This document shows positions 59,780 to 64,000 of a stretch of DNA of 64,000 nucleotides, one piece after another (within the stretch, counting starts at the first letter, position 1; each line of letters begins with the position of its first letter). The DNA comes from Riptortus pedestris (Eukaryota; Arthropoda; Insecta; Hemiptera; Alydidae): NCBI GenBank assembly GCA_019009955.1, contig CM032229.1, positions 84,901,001 through 84,965,000 on the forward strand, given 5' to 3'. The position numbers and the translations under genes are program-made. The notes under the pieces are model-generated. The model was not told the DNA's origin. It ran no database searches and saw only the letters and a list, made by a program, of their open reading frames with translations.

Positions 59780-61690
59780 TTGATATAGAAGGTGGTTTCT
59801 TGATAGAAACCTTTACAACTAACGAAACGGATTTACTGTTTAACTAGCCAGACAAGGCTGTAAGATGCTGTAAAAAAAATGTTTGTTTTCTCAGACATGT
59901 TGATAACACGGCTGTGCTAAAGACCTGGAGGATGGATACAGAATGAGGACATTTCTGAAGCCTTGTAACTAGATAGGTTTTTCTCGTTGGTTTTGCCGCT
60001 CTATTGGACAATTGCGATAGATATATCAAATGAACCTTTCTTTCACAGCTGCAATTATACGCTGAGTTTAGCCATGGTGAATTGGGAGTGTGGCCAAGTG
60101 TAAATAATGCATTTGCCCGGAGAGCCGCTACCATTTTTGCTCCAGCAAGCCGTTTATGTTTTGACGCTTTCTAGACCGTAAAATACAATGAAGTTGTAAC
60201 AGTTAGGAGACCTTTTGCAACTACAAACATATGATACAAAAAATTTAATAAGTACCCTATACACGACGTAACCCATGTAGAAGTAGCACATTATCAGCGT
60301 AGTTTTTTTTTATTGTTCCTACATCTTACTTGATTATGCAAGCTAGTGGGGCTCAGGATTATGTCTGTACATTTTTTTGTTTTGTTTCCTAAAGAGTTCT
60401 CGTAATACTAATTAATGGATATGGCGGAAAATTATAGTTAAGTAATATTCGCTCTCTTCTTTTAACCACTTTATTAGTTTTTTAAAAATGAACCCTATAT
60501 ATTCCTCTTCTCAGCACATTATCAACCGACTACAATACCTTCTCCTTGGATTACAAATGACAGTCTATAGAAATCAGCTGATTGTATATTCATTAATTAT
60601 CTCCTCTTTAAATTACAGAGGAAGTAAACTAGAGCACGAGATAGAGAGAAAATGTTTATATTACCTCTTTATAAAAAGAAAATCTTAATATTGACTCTCT
60701 TATTTTATGGTGCTTCTACACAGCTTGCACATCATATCTTGAATATTGAGTATTAATTAATAACATATGTATGTATCAATAAATTATAAAAAAAAAAATA
60801 TGCAGACAATTGCAATACAAGTTACAAGTATTAAAGTAACATGAGTACTTGATTAGGGAAATTTGTTTGGTGACGATCACGATGAATAAAATTCCTTTCA
60901 TTTTCTAAGTTTTGCTGGGCGGAACAAAAAAAAAGTTAATATGGCACCTTTAAAGAAACCATCGCGATTCAGAAGTTCTCAGAAGCATTTCCACCCAACC
61001 CCGTTGTTTTGGATAACGATCTAACCACCTTGGATCTTCAAAAGTCTAAAAATGTATATATTTTATATAAACTAAAATACACGCCATACAAACCTCATCA
61101 TAATCTAAAGATTAACAAGGTCTTATTTGTATTTTCACGGATTTGGTTCTGTCAGAAGCTTCTCTTATGTTATTAGTACACCCAGCTAAATGGTGGCCTT
61201 GCTTTAATATGCTATTGATAACCTAAGTTCTTCAACTTAGCTCTAATCTCCGAAAAAGGACCCAAATAAGTAATAATGCAAAGAATAGTTTAATTGTTCC
61301 CCCAGCATCATTTACTAAATTTTAGTTATTTTTAGATAATTACTGATTATTCAAATTTTATTATTATAATAACCTTTATAAATTTGTTATTTCTGAAAAT
61401 GGTTTAACATTATACAAAAGGAAACCGAAAACTTATACATCAGACTTCAAAGGAGTTCATCTGACAAGGGCAAATGTTTTCTTTGATTCTATCTGTTTTG
61501 TTTTTCAATGGAGAGGGGTGGTAAATACAAATTTCATTGTATTTAGTGTTCAGAAATTGAAAGGAATTGGAATAAATACTTACTAACAAAGAGCTACTTT
61601 TGGACTTTGCGATGTAGGTGCTAGTGGAAGTAGTTATGACAGTGTTGATTTGAAGAATCACGTGACTTTATCACGACGATGAAAAAAATT
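59780..61690. other. no gene recognised; one 96-codon frame
   Basis: The minus frame 59844-60134 begins MVAALRANALFTLGHTPNS and ends CLRKQTFFLQHLTALSG. It is the longest unexplained minus frame here and of balanced composition, but it has no recognisable domain. The rest is AT-rich. Confidence 0.35.
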
Positions 61691-61695
61691 GAGTT

Positions 61696-62010
61696 ATGAA
61701 GAAAAAACAGATCTGTTTGATGGTTAGATATAAGCCGAACTATGTTTTTTGGTTGAGATTCACTGCTACAAAGGAGATACAATTGAAATAATACTATGCA
61801 GAAGAAGTGAAGGACACAGAAGTGGTCTATGAGGTGAAATTCATAAGTTATGAAAATAACAAGTTCTTCAAGCCTTCCAAAGAGGACATAGCTGCAGCTA
61901 GTGAAGATAATAATGATCCTACTATCAATGACACTAAAATACCATTCAAACTTTTTGCTTGTTTGGCTGGAATTTTTATAAATGAGTATTGGTCAAATTA
62001 TATTTTTTAA
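61696..62010 (+). pseudogene. possible decayed Tudor-like domain segment
   Basis: In one frame from ATG 61696 the translation reads YVFWLRFTATKEIQLK, a stop (TAA 61789-61791), then YYAEEVKDTEVVYEVKFI, SYENNKFFKPSKEDI, ending at TAA 62008-62010. The order aromatic/Arg - Ala-Thr - YYAEEV - YEVKFISYENN is reminiscent of Tudor domains (pattern ...YYxAxV...yxVxFxxYGN). The stop and the YEN in place of YGN argue for decay. An alternative is a chance frame. A second segment at 62204-62302 follows an acceptor-like TTCTTCCAG and reads AVSFTGEMHFQIMPFYKPSN; its relation is unknown. Confidence 0.25.
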
Positions 62011-62304
62011 ATCTCCATATTCTTTTAAGAAATCCAAGATATTGATTTGTTTTTGGTATTTTTTAAATATTACATTCTGTGATTACATACTAGTTTGAAG
62101 AACTAATTAATAAATCTTGATTAGATTTGATATGAAAAAATCATATAAATATTTTTTTCATGCAATGTCTTCTCCAATAAAATGTTTTTTTCTTTTCTTC
62201 CAGGCCGTATCTTTTACCGGTGAAATGCATTTTCAAATAATGCCTTTCTACAAGCCCAGCAATGGGGCACAATGGAACGAAAGTCCTTTCCTACCACGGT
62301 AATA

Positions 62305-64000
62305 AATAAATCGTCAAAAAAAGTAGCTTCTATTTATTATATTTACAGGGGCGTAATTTACATAAATTACATATTTGTTGAAAAACATCTCTTTTAAATC
62401 CCGCATGCCTCGTTGGAACTTAAAATAGGCTTATATAGTATAGTCAATTGAAGGGCAAAGACATTTATATAATGTATTTATTTGTACCTGTTACGCTGTT
62501 AAAGTGCAAGTTTCTAATTGTTACAAGCTATTTGCAAGGTCAATGTTTAACAAATAAAAAGATCCTATATTCCATTATCCCCCTATTCGTCTCGCCCATT
62601 TTTTCATCATTAACAGTTTTATGACTTTTCATATGTTTTGTAGACTTATTTCTTTATTCAATATCTTTTTGGAAATAAGAAACTTTGATTAAAAAAATAA
62701 ATCGTTTCGTTTTTATCAACCACTATAAAGATACTTTTTTTCTCAAACACATTTTTGAATGGTGCTATCAACGTATAACCGCTTCAATGTCATTCCTCAC
62801 GGTTCCTTTTCCTCCCGGATGCTAGAATGATATACAACTTGGAACCAATCATTATCGTTAAATGACATGATGCACTGTCAGTCACTACATGTACCTCTAG
62901 ACTTTCTCTTCCACAAACTACTTCTACGTTGATTCTGTGCTCTTCCCTCGTGTGTCTTCATCTATAGCACCCACTAATTAATGTTTTCACCATTCTTCCA
63001 GTCATCAACTCGCATATCCACGTAGTTTTATGGGTCTGTGTGGAATTATTCAGAATAAGATTGCCGAAAGGGCCATTTTTTGGCAATATATTACTAAATA
63101 TATGTTGAAATCAGTTCATTTTTCTGATTTTTTCAAGATATTAAGTTTGTTTTTTTTAATATAGTATATAATACTATTCCTCATATTTGAATTGTTATAT
63201 AGCTAAATCAGTTTCATTAAGCCCATAAGAAAGTTTCAGTTTTACTACAAAACACTATGTGTATTTTTCTCAAAGAATTATATTCGTTTTTCATATTCAT
63301 TGTTCATTACAGATATGTAAAAATTCAGGTTTTTGAAGGACGGCTGATTGAACGGTAACATATTTTTACATGTAAAATGTTAGTGCTGATAAAAAACTTG
63401 CCTTTATAAATGTGAAGTAAACAAATTTCCTACGGTATGCCTACCAAGTCTATTTGTTCTGGAAACAAGAATGATTTTCAAATCTTAATAGTTATTTCCA
63501 GGATATCAAAAATGCATTGGTTTAGATAAAACACTCAATTTAGACTCCTTTTAGAGCTCTTATAAGTATAAGATTCTTGTCACAAAGTCAACACTTGATG
63601 TTTTTCGGCCATTGTAGCTCATCTTCCTGAAGGATTGAGAACTTTTTTAGCCGATGCCCAACATTCCTTACTATCATAAGAACAACAAATAAACATAGTT
63701 TACTTATACTTCAAGGGTAAATATTATCTGCTTTTCAGTTCATTTTTTATAGAATTAAAATTGTAGAGAGCCATTAAAAATGAAGGATAAACCAACAAGA
63801 GTTTTTGTTATTTACTATCACCCACTTCGTTCTACTAACCTCAGGCGAGGGTTGTCAATTGGGGAAGGTAATAGTAAATTTAGAAAGTCTGAGACAATTT
63901 TCTTCCTAATATTATTATGTCCCACTATAATATTCCTGTTACTCTGTGGCTAGAAATCAACTGTCGACTCCAACCTTCGGGAACCGTTATGTACCTCCTC
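62305..64000. other. no gene seen
   Basis: AT-rich up to the window edge, with no convincing reading frames, repeats or splice-flanked coding segments. Confidence 0.5.

Overview
This is a stretch of nuclear DNA from an animal, probably a protostome invertebrate. The evidence is two recognisable metazoan gene fragments with consensus GT/AG splice sites, very long AT-rich non-coding tracts, abundant TA and TG microsatellites, a tRNA-derived SINE, and hAT, Tc1/mariner-like and Penelope-like elements. I could not fix the phylum. There are no bacterial operons, rRNA genes or CRISPR arrays. Almost every open reading frame above 60 codons is chance or microsatellite (Tyr-Ile repeats).

Host genes: (1) 5328-5823 (+) holds the first three coding exons of a type II phosphatidylinositol-5-phosphate 4-kinase (PIP4K2), with intact frame and splice sites. 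I could not find exon 4 or later exons. (2) 15034-15175 (-) holds the N-terminal coding exon of a calpain. The two genes point toward each other, so if both are complete they must overlap or be nested on opposite strands. Weaker exon-like minus-strand segments lie at 16299-16527, 52873-53031 and 53324-53437. A decayed Tudor-like stretch may lie at 61696-62010 (+).

Repeats dominate the rest. The main one is a dispersed family (called family A here) with about eleven recognisable copies or fragments at 9400-58030. It has conserved ends, an internal palindrome at one end, and a TA array that expands at one fixed internal position. Other elements are: seven tRNA-derived SINE copies or fragments; a 588-bp hAT element with a perfect 8-bp target duplication; a 209-bp Tc1/mariner-like MITE inserted in a family A copy, with the empty site preserved next door; a 257-bp long-TIR MITE in PIP4K intron 3; a TTAA-type MITE; a 118-bp near-perfect hairpin; and a Penelope-like element with its 5' RT segment inverted, RT and GIY-YIG regions, and inverted copies of its tail at both ends. 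Four hammerhead-like motifs mark this and other possible Penelope-like 3' ends.

Layout: 1-380 minisatellite; 381-5.3 kb non-coding; 5.3-5.8 kb PIP4K2 exons; 6-15 kb intronic with MITEs and family A; 15-16.5 kb calpain exon and an orphan reading frame; 17-28.7 kb SINEs, microsatellites and family A; 28.7-32.5 kb hAT and Penelope-like elements; 33.7-44.2 kb dense family A; 44-64 kb mostly non-coding with scattered SINE, MITE, family A and weak exon-like segments.
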